The notes: generated by a model not told the origin, from the letters alone. Positions 1-11,960 are shown, numbered from the stretch's first letter. The stretch: 64,000 bases of DNA from Tretioscincus oriximinensis (GCA_022410635.1 JAJVDF010000364.1:1120298-1184297); one strand, 5' to 3'. Program-made: numbers and translations.

Positions 1-365
1 AAGAAGAAGAAGAAGAAGAAGAAGAAGAAGAAGAAGAAGAAGAAGAAGAAGAAGAAGAAGAAGAAGAAGAAGAAGAAGAAGAAGAAGAAGAAGAATTGAA
101 TTTTTATACCCTGCTCTTTTCCAGAGCGGCTTACAGGATTAATTTTCACCCAAAGGCTTACATCTTATTGTATCTTCCCCATCAAGTTAATGATGGTACT
201 CATTTATCTAATTGATATTCAAATTAAAAATTTGCTTATCTTTCAAATAGCTGAGTTAGCTAGAGCTGCAGACTACTGGAAGGCGCTCACCCCTCCCCAT
301 GTGCAACGCAGGGCTTCGAAACCCGATCTCCCAGATGGAAGACCATCTTCTTACCCACCTTTGAA
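1..365 (-). repeat. tRNA-derived SINE with (CTT)n tail
   Basis: Read on the minus strand this is a SINE: a tRNA-like head near 280-365 with a B-box-like stretch (GGTTTCGAAGCCC), a body containing 'aacttgatggggaagata', then 'gagcagggtataaaaattcaa' cut short by a (CTT)n tail, seen here as (AAG)n at 1-94. The copy at 26772-27262 has the same order of parts. The tail runs off the window edge, so its full length is unknown. Confidence 0.75.
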
Positions 366-689
366 GTAAGAATGCCCAACAGTCCAACAAACGTCTGTAA
401 CAAACAGATGACTACAACAGGAATTGAAACAAGAATTTATAGTTTAATTACAGATGAACAAGCCTAGCGTTTTGTTTTTAACTTTCCAAGAACTTTGGAG
501 TATTTTGCTGGCTGCTGAGCTACGTATTTATTCACTATTGCCTTTATGTATAGTTTTTGATTTCAGGCCTGCTCCAGGCAATTTGTTTAATTCCAGAATT
601 TATTTTAAATATGCAATAACTCGTTTGCGAGTCCCTTCCCACTTACTTTTAATATTCCACATGGCTGCCTAGACTTCCAATATTCCTGA
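366..689. other. no recognised feature
   Basis: AT-rich sequence with no open frame, splice pattern or repeat that I can recognise. Confidence 0.4.
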
Positions 690-965
690 TACATGGCTTT
701 GTATTCCCGTCACTATACATGTCCTATGCATGTCCAATAACTCATCGCTGCACTCCTCTTACAATTGTCAACATTCTCTGTGAGCCAAGAACCAATGAAA
801 TTTCATATCTAAGCTCAAGATTTTGTGATGTTACCATTTTCCGTTATGAAACAGCATATGAAGGCATTTATAGTAGATTTAACAAGCAGCCTACTATGTA
901 ATCTGAAAAAAGGGGTGGTTGAAAAATTGAGAACAATGAGGTCTTTTAGCGACTGGATTGCTAAA
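690..965 (-). repeat. unclassified interspersed family B, copy 1
   Basis: The reverse complement aligns by eye with the copies at 7640-7890, 9605-9965, 12560-12850 and 23655-24045. Shared landmarks in order are 'aatccactcgct-aaaag-cc', a variable middle, 'tttcattggttcttgg-ctca' and 'aattgtaa'. It is old and diverged. I do not recognise the class; no coding capacity is seen. Confidence 0.5.
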
Positions 966-2539
966 ATCATGTGAGCAGATGAGGGGCATTTTTCATGATC
1001 CTACTGCCATAACAATGGAAAAACTTTGTCTGGAAAGGCCTCAGTCTGCATGAAATAGGGCCCTAAGCTTTATTGCTGGTGGGTGATTCTACCAGGCTAT
1101 ACTGCTGGATTCTAGCTCTCATATGTCTGGTATCAAAACTGATTAGTATTATTGATAAATAAGCCTACTGGGTCAACTCAGGTACTATCTACACTGCACC
1201 AGAAATAAGGGACTTTTAATGACTTTCAAAAAAAATTGTGTGCTGCTAAATTCACTGAGATAAAAATGATAAAAACTTTGGAAGAGTTTTCAGATTTTTC
1301 TCCCCAAATGGAAACATTCAGATAACAGGAAAGCTTTTATTTTATTCAGAAACATTACTTCCTCTTTCATGTGCATTTATGAGCTGTGGAAGAAAGATTC
1401 CTGTCCTGGGATAGTGTGACCATTTAATTACTGTTTGCTCAATGTGGCTATAAATTATGCTTCAAATGCAGAAGATCTCAACCAACATGGCATGAGCCTC
1501 AGCTATGTGTTCAGCTGCAGCCTGACCTATTTCCCAAGTAAGATTCCCAAACATGCTTTATGTAGTCTACAGTGAGATATTAAAATCAGCATTGCTTGAA
1601 ATTTAGCAAAGAAAGTGCAACACAAATCATCACTAATTTTTCTGTTCTCTTGAGCAGGATAGAAAAGCCTTTCAGATGTAAGTGTTCCAGCATTATTTTG
1701 GCTTTAAATATCCAATCCAATCCAAACTTTCCCTAAGGAAACTCAGGGAACAATCCACTTGGCTCTTCCTCCTGTTTGCTTTATCCTCATCAACTAAAGC
1801 AGGTTATGATAAGAAATAAAAAGAGGTTACTCTCTCCATATGTCAGAAGTATGTATGGAAAAAAGCGTGTAGAATATGCAAATCTCTGATTCAAATAAAA
1901 CTTATTCCCTCACATGAAGTCCAGAATTCAGTTGTGCAAATGATCATTAATTGACATCTAAAAGTGAAAAGGAATTCCTAACTGGCTACATGTGTCACAC
2001 AGTAAGAACTTCAGGATTCTATAGGGCTGAGTTAAAGGTTCGTTCTAATTTTCATCAACATACAGTGATGGTGACTGATGCACCTTGAGGAGGAAACTAT
2101 TCCATAGTCTGGGGGCAACCACTGAGAAGGGCTTGCCTTTGTTTTCTCTAACATAGGAAAGGACTGGTTTACTAGGCCATTTCCTGGCTTGGGAAAACAA
2201 TTCTGTCCAAAAACATCAAAGTTGGACAACAAAACTTCCCCAGTTGTGATATTTTACTTTGTGTTACAACTGCAGCACTTCTACCAGACACAATCACCAC
2301 TATGGGGATTCTACTATTGAGGTACTTTCTGCACTAAACCTTATTGTTGGATGCACTTCAAAAGAAAGATATATCATCCGCATGCTAACATAGGCTATGG
2401 CAAATACAGAGGAGCCCTGCTGAATGGGGCCAGAGCTGTAGTCTGCTCTAGCACTGAGATGACATGCTCCAATACTGAAACATACCCAGGAATTAGGCCC
2501 AGTGCAAAAAGAAACTGAATGTGACACACACACATGGAA
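966..2539. other. mostly unrecognised intergenic DNA
   Basis: No gene is visible. Around 2030-2200 the text 'gaggaaactattccatagtctgggggcaaccactgagaagg' (in pieces) resembles an old LINE-type repeat seen in reptiles, but I cannot classify it safely. Confidence 0.35.
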
Positions 2540-2950
2540 TTTTGGCTGTATCCACACAGTACTTGTTTATTCCAAATTTTCCTGATAATCCAGTTAATCG
2601 ACTTCCCGATTTAAAGTGTTCATTACAGTTTATTGCTCATTTTGTCAACTCTGACAGTTCTTGACAAATGAGATTTTCCATGCTAGTGAGCTAGCAGCCA
2701 TTTTGTTTGCTGGTTATCAAGAGAAAGTGCAGTAGTCCTCCTCTCAAATGCTATTGATTAGTCTGCTGTCAGGGAAGGTTTATGGGAATGTAAAAATCAA
2801 CATTCTTGCATTTTCTCACTAAAAGTTATCCATATAGCATAGCCTTTCGGATTTAACCCTATATCCCGATTTGACAGTTGGCTTTCCCGGTATACCAATA
2901 AGGCGAATAATTGACTTTAAAACCTGCATTCTGCCAATTTATCTAAGAAA
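2540..2950 (-). repeat. unclassified interspersed family A, copy 1
   Basis: The reverse complement aligns over about 400 bases with 54397-54812. Shared blocks include 'caaatcgggatata', 'atgttgat', 'cccataaacct', 'gcagactaa-caatag', 'caaacaaaatggct' and 'aagaactgtc'. It contains no long open frame. The edge sequence GGCTGTATCCACACA resembles the end of the miniature element at 34062, so a DNA transposon origin is possible. Confidence 0.6.
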
Positions 2951-3080
2951 TGCAATAGAAATGTGACTTTCAATCATATAATTGACTGTCTGGATGTAGC
3001 TTTTGTGTTTGAAAAATGCCCTAAAGCAAATATCAGTATACTTTGCCAGATCTTTTAACATTCATTCTTTTGATATAAAC

Positions 3081-3267
3081 CATTGATTCTCAACCTTTTA
3101 AAAACTGCCGCCCCTGTAAGGAGTGGAATTTTTTTCAACCCCCTCCTTTTTCAACCCTGATATTTAGGGTATGGAGGAGGGAGGTTACATGTGTCGTTTG
3201 AAGCCACGTCACAGGCAGCAGCCATTCACTATGTGTGGGGCGGTATCACCCCCGTTGAGAATCAATG
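3081..3267. mobile_element. hAT-type miniature transposon (187 bp)
   Basis: The ends are perfect 14-base inverted repeats, CATTGATTCTCAAC and GTTGAGAATCAATG. Both sides carry the same 8-base duplication ATATAAAC (3073-3080 and 3268-3275). An 8-base duplication and a CA...TG end with TTCTCAAC are typical of hAT elements. There is no transposase. A reverse-oriented relative lies at 12189-12384. Confidence 0.9.
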
Positions 3268-3386
3268 ATATAAACTCTTTTTATTAATCCCTTGAAGTCA
3301 GGTTTGAATTGGCAGGCAAATCAAAGATTTGGTCACTGATCAGCAAGCCTTCTCTTTACAGAACTTTTGGCAGGGTTGTTTTTGTA

Positions 3387-3530
3387 ACATTTTAGAAACT
3401 AACAAGAGAAAGGTTGGTGGCATGAGCTTTCGTAAGCAAATCTACTTCTTCAGATGCTGTGCCTATAAAAGATTTCACTGCTTTCTCTTCACAGAGTTAG
3501 GTTGGCAAGATGATCCGGAACATGTCCTTT
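3387..3530. repeat. old fold-back retroposon, decayed
   Basis: The left half matches the left arm of the young palindromic elements at 21.7, 50.6 and 59.7 kb: 'actaacaagagaaagg', 'ggcatgagctttcgtaa' and 'ctacttcttcagatgc'. The right half is too decayed to be sure it was a palindrome, though 'gctttctcttcacagagttag' may be its remnant. Confidence 0.5.
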
Positions 3531-3678
3531 AAAAAGGTTATTTATATTTAAAGCTGCTAGGAACTGGATTCCTACCATAATGTGGGAAGGAGGAGGAATG
3601 CTTTTGTAAATGTTACAGGAGATAACTTCATATCATATTATGCAATTACTTCCTGGACAACAAAGACCATCTAGACAG

Positions 3679-3822
3679 GGGTCTTGTAGCACCTTAGAGA
3701 CCAACAACGAAAAAGATAGGCAGAATGGGTTTTCATAAGAAAGTCTAATTCTTCAGATGCTACACATACCAAAGGTCATGCCGTCTACCTTTTCCTTGTT
3801 AGTTTTTAAGATGCTACGACAT
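3679..3822. repeat. old fold-back retroposon, both arms visible
   Basis: The left arm 'cttgtagcaccttagagacc' is mirrored by 'aagatgctacgac' on the right. 'cagatgctacac' marks the centre, and 'aaaggtcatgcc' then 'ttttccttgttag' form the right arm. It belongs to the same family as the element at 21675-21877 but is far more diverged, so the palindromic layout is not unique to recent copies. Confidence 0.6.
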
Positions 3823-4964
3823 CCCTTGCTAAATGTCTTAGATAACAGCACATTTTTNAAAAAAAAATGGATAAAAAATGCCACCAGCCCTCATACCTTT
3901 TGAGGACAGTACTTTTTACCTCATGTAACATCCATGATAACCTTAGCCCAGTTTGACATAGTCCACAATTTATGCTTGACAGGAATATGTCAAAATGCAC
4001 ATACCTCCATATATCTGCATTCTTATTTTGACATTTCTTAGGCAATCCACAGAATTGAACAGGAAATGTCAGACGAAATCTTTGATTCTGAACTTCTGGA
4101 CAACTGATGTTGTGCTTGATTAATACCGTTTTTCTAAGAATAACAAAACAATCTCAGTATAAAGGAATACTGAACAGCAGTAATCTGTGCTTTGATTACT
4201 TTGAAGTCTAATTGAAGTCTAAAAATCTGCATTGATTGGTTTGATTTCTTTTAAATCTTTTCATCCTTTATGCTTGCCTTCACAGTTCCCTGCAAAGGCT
4301 GCCCTTTTCCCATTGGTTGTGCCAACCGCATACCATAGTGGCAAATTTCAAATGTGGTGCTTTTTTTTGTGATAATAGAAAACAGAAATGTTTCTGTGTA
4401 TACATGAAAGTACAGTAGAGGCCATGTTCTATTTCACTTACTAGGTACTTTCCAGAAGAATACAAGCTACAGTGTTTCAATATGTGGTACACAAAACACC
4501 CTATGACGAAAGCAGACAACTGCTGTCCAAGATGCACAATTCTCTTTTCTACGGAAAGCAGCCTTAATTACAGCATCACCTGGCACCTCTGCTTTCCAAC
4601 ACAAAACCAAGAAAGTCTCCTTTAATAGGGCAACCAACATTTGAATTGTCATGAAGTCTCATTTTTGCCACACTTTGTCCTGATCTTTTAAGTTAAAGCA
4701 AAGTTGCACCAATATTTCAACTGCCAAGAAAAATGATGAATACCGAGAAAGTGGCAATTCTGGAGTTAGTTCAAATAAACAGGTTTTAAAGGGTAGGGAA
4801 GCATATGAAAGGAATTCAGCTAGCGAGAAAAAATATATAGATTAATGGTAAATTGTCTTGCTAATCTTTGTAATTCTTTAAAGTCCTACTCTTTAGTTCA
4901 GCAGTTCACAGCAAAGGGAAGATCTAGATGATGAATCAATGTATAATTCCTGGGCAGCATTCCT
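3823..4964. other. no recognised feature
   Basis: One ambiguous base at 3858 sits in an A run. Short open frames here have no family resemblance that I can see. Confidence 0.35.
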
Positions 4965-5135
4965 GAAATGCCATTTGAAGGACTCAAGAACAGGTGAGGG
5001 GTTTGCCTTCTTCTGCTTGAGACTTCCTAATACATTTGATGGGCCACTATGTAAGCCAGAAGGCTGGACTATACGGGATGTGGCCTGATTCAGCAGGGCT
5101 CCTCTTAAGTTCTTATGTCCTAACATAGCTGGCTT
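4965..5135 (+). mobile_element. CR1 LINE 3' end fragment
   Basis: It contains the CR1 3' UTR landmarks 'atgccatttgaagg', 'gatgggccactatgt', 'aaggctggactatacggg' and ends in 'ttcttatgtcctaa', a decayed form of the ATGTTCTT terminal repeat. Only the non-coding 3' end remains. Confidence 0.7.
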
Positions 5136-6118
5136 TATCCATCCGACCAGCTGCACAGGACAAGTTGTGACTTTTGGTACAAAGAGTTCTGCTCTGTTTA
5201 AGGATGCCTGGGCAATGTAGAAATGCCCCCTAAATCTTTTGATATCTGCATTATACCATGTACCATAAAACAGAGCAGGATGTTCTGTGTCGAAACATAC
5301 AACATGTCTCATGCCATCGGTCAGATAGGTAGAGCCAGTTACACTTTGAATCACCTGTTCTATCCGAATCCCAGCCGCCAGCTTCAAAAGCTGAATCAAC
5401 ATTTCAAAGCTGGCAATGAGTCTCCAAAGACAAAGAATATTTTGACCTCAGTCTTGCCTTTAGGGCTTTTGAGAAATCTATTTTTCCTGGTGGTGGTGTT
5501 CCATTTCAAGCAATGCTATTAGTGACCTGTGCAGAAAGGCAACAAATTGACTAAACTACTCTTAGCCTCCCTTCACATGAGTCAAATCCACAATCTAAAA
5601 GTGATTGTGGATTTCAATCATTCATACTTGCCTGCAAAATCCATGTGGAATGGGTGAGACATCTAACAAGGAAGTAAATACTGAGCATACTGAACCAGTG
5701 CTGATTGCAAGAAAACTAACCAGGAAGCAAATACTGAACATGCTCAGTATGTGATTCTGCATTTTCATGTGCCTGCAACTTTAGGAGTCATTTTCCACAT
5801 GGGAGATGGAACTGCTATGCCAACAGCCTTAAGGTGAAACATTTGACTAATCCATTCAGCCACAGCAGAGCCATCGGGGGAACAGTTGTCTGAGGGTGAT
5901 GTTGGTGTTAGTGGCTTGGCAGAGGATGGGGGGGCTGAATGTGAAACCGGTGGGTCATGCCACTGCTGAACATGGCCTGTGTGATAGTGAAAGCATCATA
6001 AGATGAGGGAGGGTGAAGCCACTCACTTTAGATTGCTTCCTCATTCATCAATTTAGACTAATGGAAGAGGTATTTTGGAGTACAAATTCACTCTTATTGA
6101 TATAGATGTTCTAATGTT
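5136..6118. other. no recognised feature
   Basis: Two overlapping opposite-strand open frames near 4893-5522 partly cover the CR1 piece and show no domain. 5585-5615 has a short palindrome (tccacaatct...agattgtgga type). Confidence 0.35.
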
Positions 6119-6450
6119 CTAAGCTAATGGGCAGGAAAGTTAGAACAGGCAAGGGGAAGAATTTTTTCAGAGGGTCATTAGTCTGTTTTATCCACTACCA
6201 GACTGGATAGTTTTAAAATAGGATTGGACAAATTCATGGATCCCAAGTCATCAATGGCTACTAGTCTTGAGCGGAAAGGTCTTTGGCAGGAGATCAAGAG
6301 CAAATGAATATTTTTCCATCTGCATCTCCATCTGCTTGACTATGTCCAGATCCATTTGGTAGGCTAGTACGTGTCATGAAAAGACAAATGGGATGAGCTG
6401 TGACCCGAATTGGCATGGCTCTTCTTACGTTTCTTATGTTTCTAAATTTC
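6119..6450 (+). mobile_element. CR1 LINE 3' end fragment
   Basis: The order of phrases matches other CR1 ends in the window: 'aagctaatgggcaggaaagt', 'ccactaccagactggatag', 'aggattggacaaattcatgg', and finally 'ggcatggctcttcttacg' followed by 'tttcttatgtttcta'. It includes the last decayed codons of the reverse transcriptase ORF and the 3' UTR. Confidence 0.75.
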
Positions 6451-7639
6451 TTTTATCTGCAATGCCATCCAAGCAAAATGGCTTGCAGTTCAATGTGAAA
6501 AATAAAATTAGCTTATTCTCATACGATATATAACTAATAAGATAACTAATTCAAAGTAGAAGTTAACAAGAATTGTTTGTCCAAATCTGAATTTCTCAAA
6601 GAACTTCCTATCAGACAAATTACTTATTAATCCATCATGTAATTATTCTTATCAAAAAGGCAAAGCTTAATCAGAAACAACTCTGAGGAACAAATACCCT
6701 ATGTTCCTTCTATACTTTGCACCAAATCAGCTGCATTTGTGTTCTGACTGTAGCACAATGTACACCACGTCTGCATAGTCTCCCAAGATATCTAGAAAAA
6801 ATCAGGACAAGCTCCCATAGTATCTTTGGATGTATCTGGTTGCCATTTGAAACCCAAATCTACATGTAGCACTACAATGTATTTATGGGATTATAGTGCA
6901 CAGTCCTCAAGCAGGAAAGATTGCTTTTCCTTCCTATAGAGTTGCCTGCAACTCTCATAAAGCCCTGCTATAGATTGTGGCTTCCAGTTAGCTGCTTTGC
7001 TTCTCTTCTTATATTAGTTGTGCCCAAGCTTGCAATTTTAAAGAAAAATAATTTTCCTTTTAAAATCAGCTCAGTGTATTTAAGACAGTGAAAGGACTTT
7101 TATTCACCACTGCTGTTTGTTCAACAGGAAAAAAACAACAATGGTGGATGCTTTACAGCTTCCAAAACAGGCAAGGCAAGGCTAGTTTCAGATATTTTTC
7201 CATGTGATATCTACATGGTGTCTTACAGTGCTATAACTGGATATCACACTATGAAAGCTACATAGAAGTAGTAGCTGGAAATAACATTATGACAGTCTTT
7301 TCTAATGCTGGATCCTCACCATTACATGCGGCAAATTTCCCAAACTCACATTTTTAAAGCATGGGATGCAGCTTTCAATTAACCCGCTTTCTCCAGATGA
7401 AGATAAGTGTCAACTCATGCAGTGAAGCAGGGTTTAGATGAGGCATCTCTGCTTGCATTGCAAATACTATGGCTACATTCATATTAAAATTTTAAAAAGC
7501 ACCTCTACACAGTTAAGAAATGGGTTAACGGAAATATTTATATCCATTATAGGCTATGTTTGGGATGGAATGGGATCACAGAGATCACTTACCTCATTGT
7601 TGCCTATGACTTCTCCAGGAAGACACTATTCACGTTACA
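6451..7639. other. no recognised feature
   Basis: AT-rich intergenic sequence with short frames only; nothing supports a gene or a known repeat. Confidence 0.35.
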
Positions 7640-7890
7640 TTACCTTGTATTCACGTTACAACACATGTCTACAATTCCCAAGATTATGGGTGAGCACATG
7701 ATTCCAAGAGCCAATGAAATTTTATGTTTATTGAAGTCTCATTGAGATCTAACAAGTTCCTGTTAATGAATGCCCTACTAAGGCAATTGATCAGAGTTTA
7801 TAAAAAGTCCTCTGTGAAAGTTGAAAAACAGAGGTAGCTGGAAAATCCGGAACCACAGGCCTTTTTAGCAAGTGGATTGTTGGACTTGCA
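7640..7890 (-). repeat. unclassified interspersed family B, copy 2
   Basis: On the minus strand: 'caatccacttgctaaaaagg', then 'gagacttcaataaacataaa', 'tttcattggctcttgg' and 'gggaattgtaga'. The same blocks in the same order occur in the copies at 9605-9965 and 23655-24045. Confidence 0.6.
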
Positions 7891-9040
7891 TGAAAGCATA
7901 AGGTGGATTCTACATGACATTGGAATCACCGCAGTAAAAATTATTTGTGGGGAGGCAGCCTTAGTTTCAGCTTAAACTGAGGTTAGTGGTGCATTGATTT
8001 TAATCTGGACCAGCCTCTACAGCTTGCACCAATACTCAGAGTTACCTCATACATTCCAGGCACTCTCTATCCTATGACCCCACCAGCCACATTTCACTAT
8101 CCATCCTTTTCATAATCTCTGATCACAGCTGGCCTTTGCCGTAGGTTCTAGTCACAGCAAGGGAAGAGAAATCTTTTATCATGCTTATGCAGCAGTGTCT
8201 TTTCTACACATATTTATATTCAGTAATTTGATTGTAGTTAATTATATATTTATATCTTTATTTTTCATTCAGTCTGCAGACTTTCCAGACTTGCTTCATA
8301 AAAGAAAGCTGTGATAGGCAAATGTATGCCAGCAAAGTTATTTTAAAATTGACAATAGAACAGCATTTTAGAAATACTATAATATTTTAAGGCTTGGATC
8401 TTTTAGTATGAGTGTTGTACAGGAAATAAAATACGATTTTGAAAAGATAAAGGAACCCTCTATGCAATTCAAGACTGTGCTGACTAAGCATTACTAGAGA
8501 AAGTATATCATTCTGTAAGATATTTGTATCCACTGACTGACAGTTTTTAGAATGACAAAGAACTGTATCTACTTCCTAGAAGTAGCCAAGAAGATAGTTT
8601 TAGTGCAGGCGCACAACACGGCTTAAAAATATGTATATTCCGTGATCAATGCCTCAGTTCCGTAATATCACTCATTGGTCTCGTCACGGTGCAGTCCAAT
8701 AATTTTTGTTTTACTCACAACAGCCAATAGAAATAACTGCTGTGTTCTCGATTGTTTTATCATCTCACATCTAATTTATGCACGTGCATACCTATGCAAG
8801 AATATGGGAGTTCTCCAGAATGATGTCTGAATATCTGAGCACTAGTTTATTCTGGGGGGAAAGGCATTTATTGCGGGTCAACTAATGAAAAGCACTTAGC
8901 ACTTGTGCCCGGGACTTCCTGATTGGGCTACAAAAGAGATAGAAAAACATAGTGTGCACATAAGCCTATGTTGATTGTTCCCTTAATTTTCTGGATCCTC
9001 TTCCCTGCACTTTGAAATGCTCTGTTTCCTTGTTGCTGTG
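7891..9040. other. no recognised feature
   Basis: No gene or classifiable repeat seen. Confidence 0.35.
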
Positions 9041-9047
9041 GGGGAGG

Positions 9048-9450
9048 GGTTTGGGTTTTTTTAAAATATATATATATATATATTAATTTTTAGTGCCATA
9101 CAATCCAGTTCAAAATTCCATACATTTGCTTTCTCAACCCTTTAACTACCCCCTTCCTCCTGCCTCCCCTTAATACTAATTATTGTTTGTCACACAAAGA
9201 AATATCACATCTAGGAATATTAATCTTAACTTTAACTTACTTTACTATATAAATGCTATATAAATACCATTTGACCGTTTCTGCCTACATTCTACCTTCT
9301 TCTGAATATTTTCTGGATCATTAATTATGCAATTTGATATTTCCGTTACTAGAACATCTATTACTTATTTCCACCATCTTTGCCGCGTCCATTTTGTCGG
9401 ATCTCTCCATCCTCCCATCAGAACAGTTTGTGCGCATGTTATTATCTTTT
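9048..9450 (-). mobile_element. possible L1 3' UTR
   Basis: On the minus strand the segment becomes A-rich at its 3' end, beside (TA)n at 9067-9083. Its layout resembles the clearer L1 3' end at 20330-20530: 'taattttta', a pyrimidine-rich 'cccccttcctcctgcctccc' and scattered AT. No ORF2 similarity was found, so this is a weak call. Confidence 0.3.
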
Positions 9451-9604
9451 CCAGTGCTAGGGAGGCTGGACAAATTGAGTCAGAATAGGCAGTGAAACCT
9501 GCCTTCTCTCCATATGAATGCCTAGAATGCTGCGTCCCCACAAAGGATTTTTACCGAGTTGGTACTTACATCAGACTGAATCTGTCCCATGAATGGATTC
9601 AAGT

Positions 9605-9965
9605 TCAGCAATCCATTCACTAATAAGGCCCATGGTCTCAGATTTTCTAGCCACCAATTTCATAGCGGAATTCTCTAAATTTCAAAAAATAGCCTTCTTG
9701 GGGCCCTCCATTGTGGGAGAATGGTAAATCTTGTGAGACTTCAAAGCTACATGTAAAAGTTTATTGGTTTTCAGCTTGCAGAGAATGCTGGGAATTGTAG
9801 TAAAATAAACACAGCAATGACTTAAGGGGCATGTGATGAGAATACAAGGAAATATAATTGGGAAACAGCGTGGAAAGTGGAAGGGAGGTGGGTCCAAATT
9901 GTGAATATGTTTTTCCGGATTTAAAATAAATAGCGAAACAAAATGTCATGGGGAGGTAACCTAAG
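9605..9965 (+). repeat. unclassified interspersed family B, copy 3
   Basis: One of the two best-preserved copies. Blocks: 'agcaatccattcactaataa', 'ctagccacc', 'gtgagacttcaaagctacat', 'tgctgggaattgtagta', 'cacagcaatgacttaagg' and 'ggatttaaaataaatagcg'. It aligns collinearly with 23655-24045. No open frame is conserved between copies. Confidence 0.7.
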
Positions 9966-10118
9966 AAACTGTTACTTGGTACCATTTCCAACAATGGCAA
10001 ATCTGTTGATGGATTGAAAAATGGCTTGAAGCTAGCCTTTCTAGGACCATGTGCACACAAAGGGAGGAGAGGTGAAAAGGGGGTTAAAACTGGGATATTG
10101 TGAGGAATTTATACCTAC

Positions 10119-10322
10119 CTTAAAAATCCATGTAGAGTTCAAGAAGCAGGCAAGGGAGGAACCAGGAAGTTGGATATTGAGCATATCAAGCATCCGAGAT
10201 CTGCAGTTTTCACTCGCTCGCATCTTCTCGTGGGAATGCAAGCATTGTGCATTGATGGTACAACCCAGGGCAGCTTGTGCTGATAGAAGAAGCAGCAACA
10301 GCATGCTGATGCCAGAGAACAT
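10119..10322 (-). CDS. candidate first coding exon of an unknown secreted protein
   Basis: A minus-strand frame of 68 codons starts with a Met at 10322 and ends exactly at a good splice donor (AAG then GTAGGT) in phase 0. The translation begins MFSGISMLLLLLLSAQAALG, which looks like a signal peptide with a cleavage site after ALG. The rest has four cysteines, an acidic/basic helix-like stretch containing MLDMLN, then LPGSSLAC and an N-glycosylation sequon NST near the end. The cysteine spacing and the LxxL...P..C..F pattern loosely recall the first helix of class II helical cytokines such as type I interferons, whose introns are in phase 0 where present. That family link is inference. No downstream exon was found at lower coordinates and no promoter is evident. 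It may be a relic or a chance open frame. Confidence 0.25.
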
Positions 10323-11379
10323 CAGCAACCTAAAAAAATCCGTGATAATGGAGTTTCTTGCAGATGAGTCCCGGAAGGATAACAAAAGCTTCATTATCAC
10401 GTATTACTGAGACATCTCGAAGGTATCTTGAAGATCCTATCATTAAGGTAGGAATATTTTGTGTGCACAGGACCTAGGAGAGCAGTCAGCAGCTGAGAAA
10501 AAAAATAAACTTCCCCTGGAGCTGTGTTCCTTTCCCAAGGGGCGAATGGCATTTGCTCACCATGCCGTCCCCCTGGCAATAGAACTGATGCTCCCACTCA
10601 GAATGCACAGTCATACACAGCTAGAGATTTACATTTTATTGACAATATTAGAACTTTTCCTCATAGGTAGTAGCTTTTTTTTAACATAAGGATTGCAATC
10701 AACCATCTCAGACAAAATCAAGCATAGAACAAAGGGCTGTATTTACTCCTTGAATATACAGAGTATGTAAATATGTGTAATTTGTACTGGACTAGAATTT
10801 GGATATTTTACCCTCTATTTGCTTCAGGACAGTAAATAAGTCAAAGAAAAAGCTTTTTCAAGCAAATGTTTTGCAGTGCTCCGGGCTATGTACACTGGAT
10901 GCTGAGTGCAGCTGGTTTCAGTTAGAAATGAGCAAAGTGGCTGAAGTTAAATCAAGAACTACTCTGAACTTTTGCCCACAAAAAACAAAAGAAATCACAA
11001 CACAACACAGGAACCTTTAGGGAGGTCCATTTAATTTCTTTCCATTATCTCCTTCCCACTCCACATATCTAAATTTCTGGCATCAACCAAAAGAAAACAA
11101 AAGTTCTCATGATAATTTTCTTGCTTAGCTTTGCAGATTGGTAACCCAAACCATTTCTTCCCTAGTTCAGCACTTCGAAGAGAGATTTGAAAACTCTGGT
11201 GCCTCCTGAAAGTACATGGTGCAAGATAGCCAAGTTATCTTTTTCCTCAGGCCATCCACCCCACTGACAATTCCTGAAATAATACTCTCAGCAGAGTTAA
11301 GACAAACAGAGAAAATTAATATTAAGCTTTGTTTTTTCTTGTCCAAATTCATAAGATGCAAGTTAGGACTTTTTCGCAC
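10323..11379. other. no recognised feature
   Basis: Upstream of the candidate exon on the minus strand there is a T-run plus AG (10332-10340) that could be an acceptor. Nothing else is recognisable. Confidence 0.3.
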
Positions 11380-11960
11380 TCTCCTAGAATCACAGCGTTT
11401 GAAGGGTTGTCAGCTCCAACCCCCTGCTCAGTTCATTAAACCATCCCAGACAGATGGCTGCCCAGTGAAGGAGAACTCATCACCTCCTGTGGCAAACTGT
11501 TCCACTAGTTTATCATCCTTACCGTCAGATTTTTTTTTCTGATATCTAAACTAAATCTACTTCCACATACTTTCATCCCATTTTTTCTTATCCTTCCATG
11601 TACCAGTGAGAACACTGCTGATCCCTCTGCTGTAACAGCCCTTCAGATATTTGTAGACAGCTATCAGGTCTCCTCTCAGTCTTCTCTTCTGCAAATTAAC
11701 ATGGATTAAATTGGACACGGAATCCAGACCACTCATCATCCTTGTAACTTTCCTCTGAACCTGCTCCAGGTTATTAATGTTCCTTTTAAAATGGGCCTCC
11801 CACAATTGAACACAATATTTTAAGGGTGGTGTGACCAAAGTACTGTAGAGAAAAATAATTACTTCACGTGATCGAGATTCTATGCCCCTCTTAATACACC
11901 CTAAGATTGTGTTTACCTTTTTTGCAGCTGCTTCACACTGTTGTCTCATGTTCTAATCTG
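11380..11960 (-). mobile_element. CR1 LINE, 3' part with reverse transcriptase C-terminus
   Basis: A 130-codon minus-strand frame (11557-11949) matches the extreme C-terminal part of CR1-type reverse transcriptase: SRSREVIIFLYSTLV, YCVQLWEAHFKR, LEQVQRKVTRM and RRLRGDLIAVYKYLKG. Beyond it (toward 11380) is the 3' UTR, with 'cagctccaaccccctgctca' and 'cacctcctgtggcaaactg' on the plus strand. The frame is cut at both ends and stops before the domain is complete, so it is a dead, 5'-truncated copy. Confidence 0.88.
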
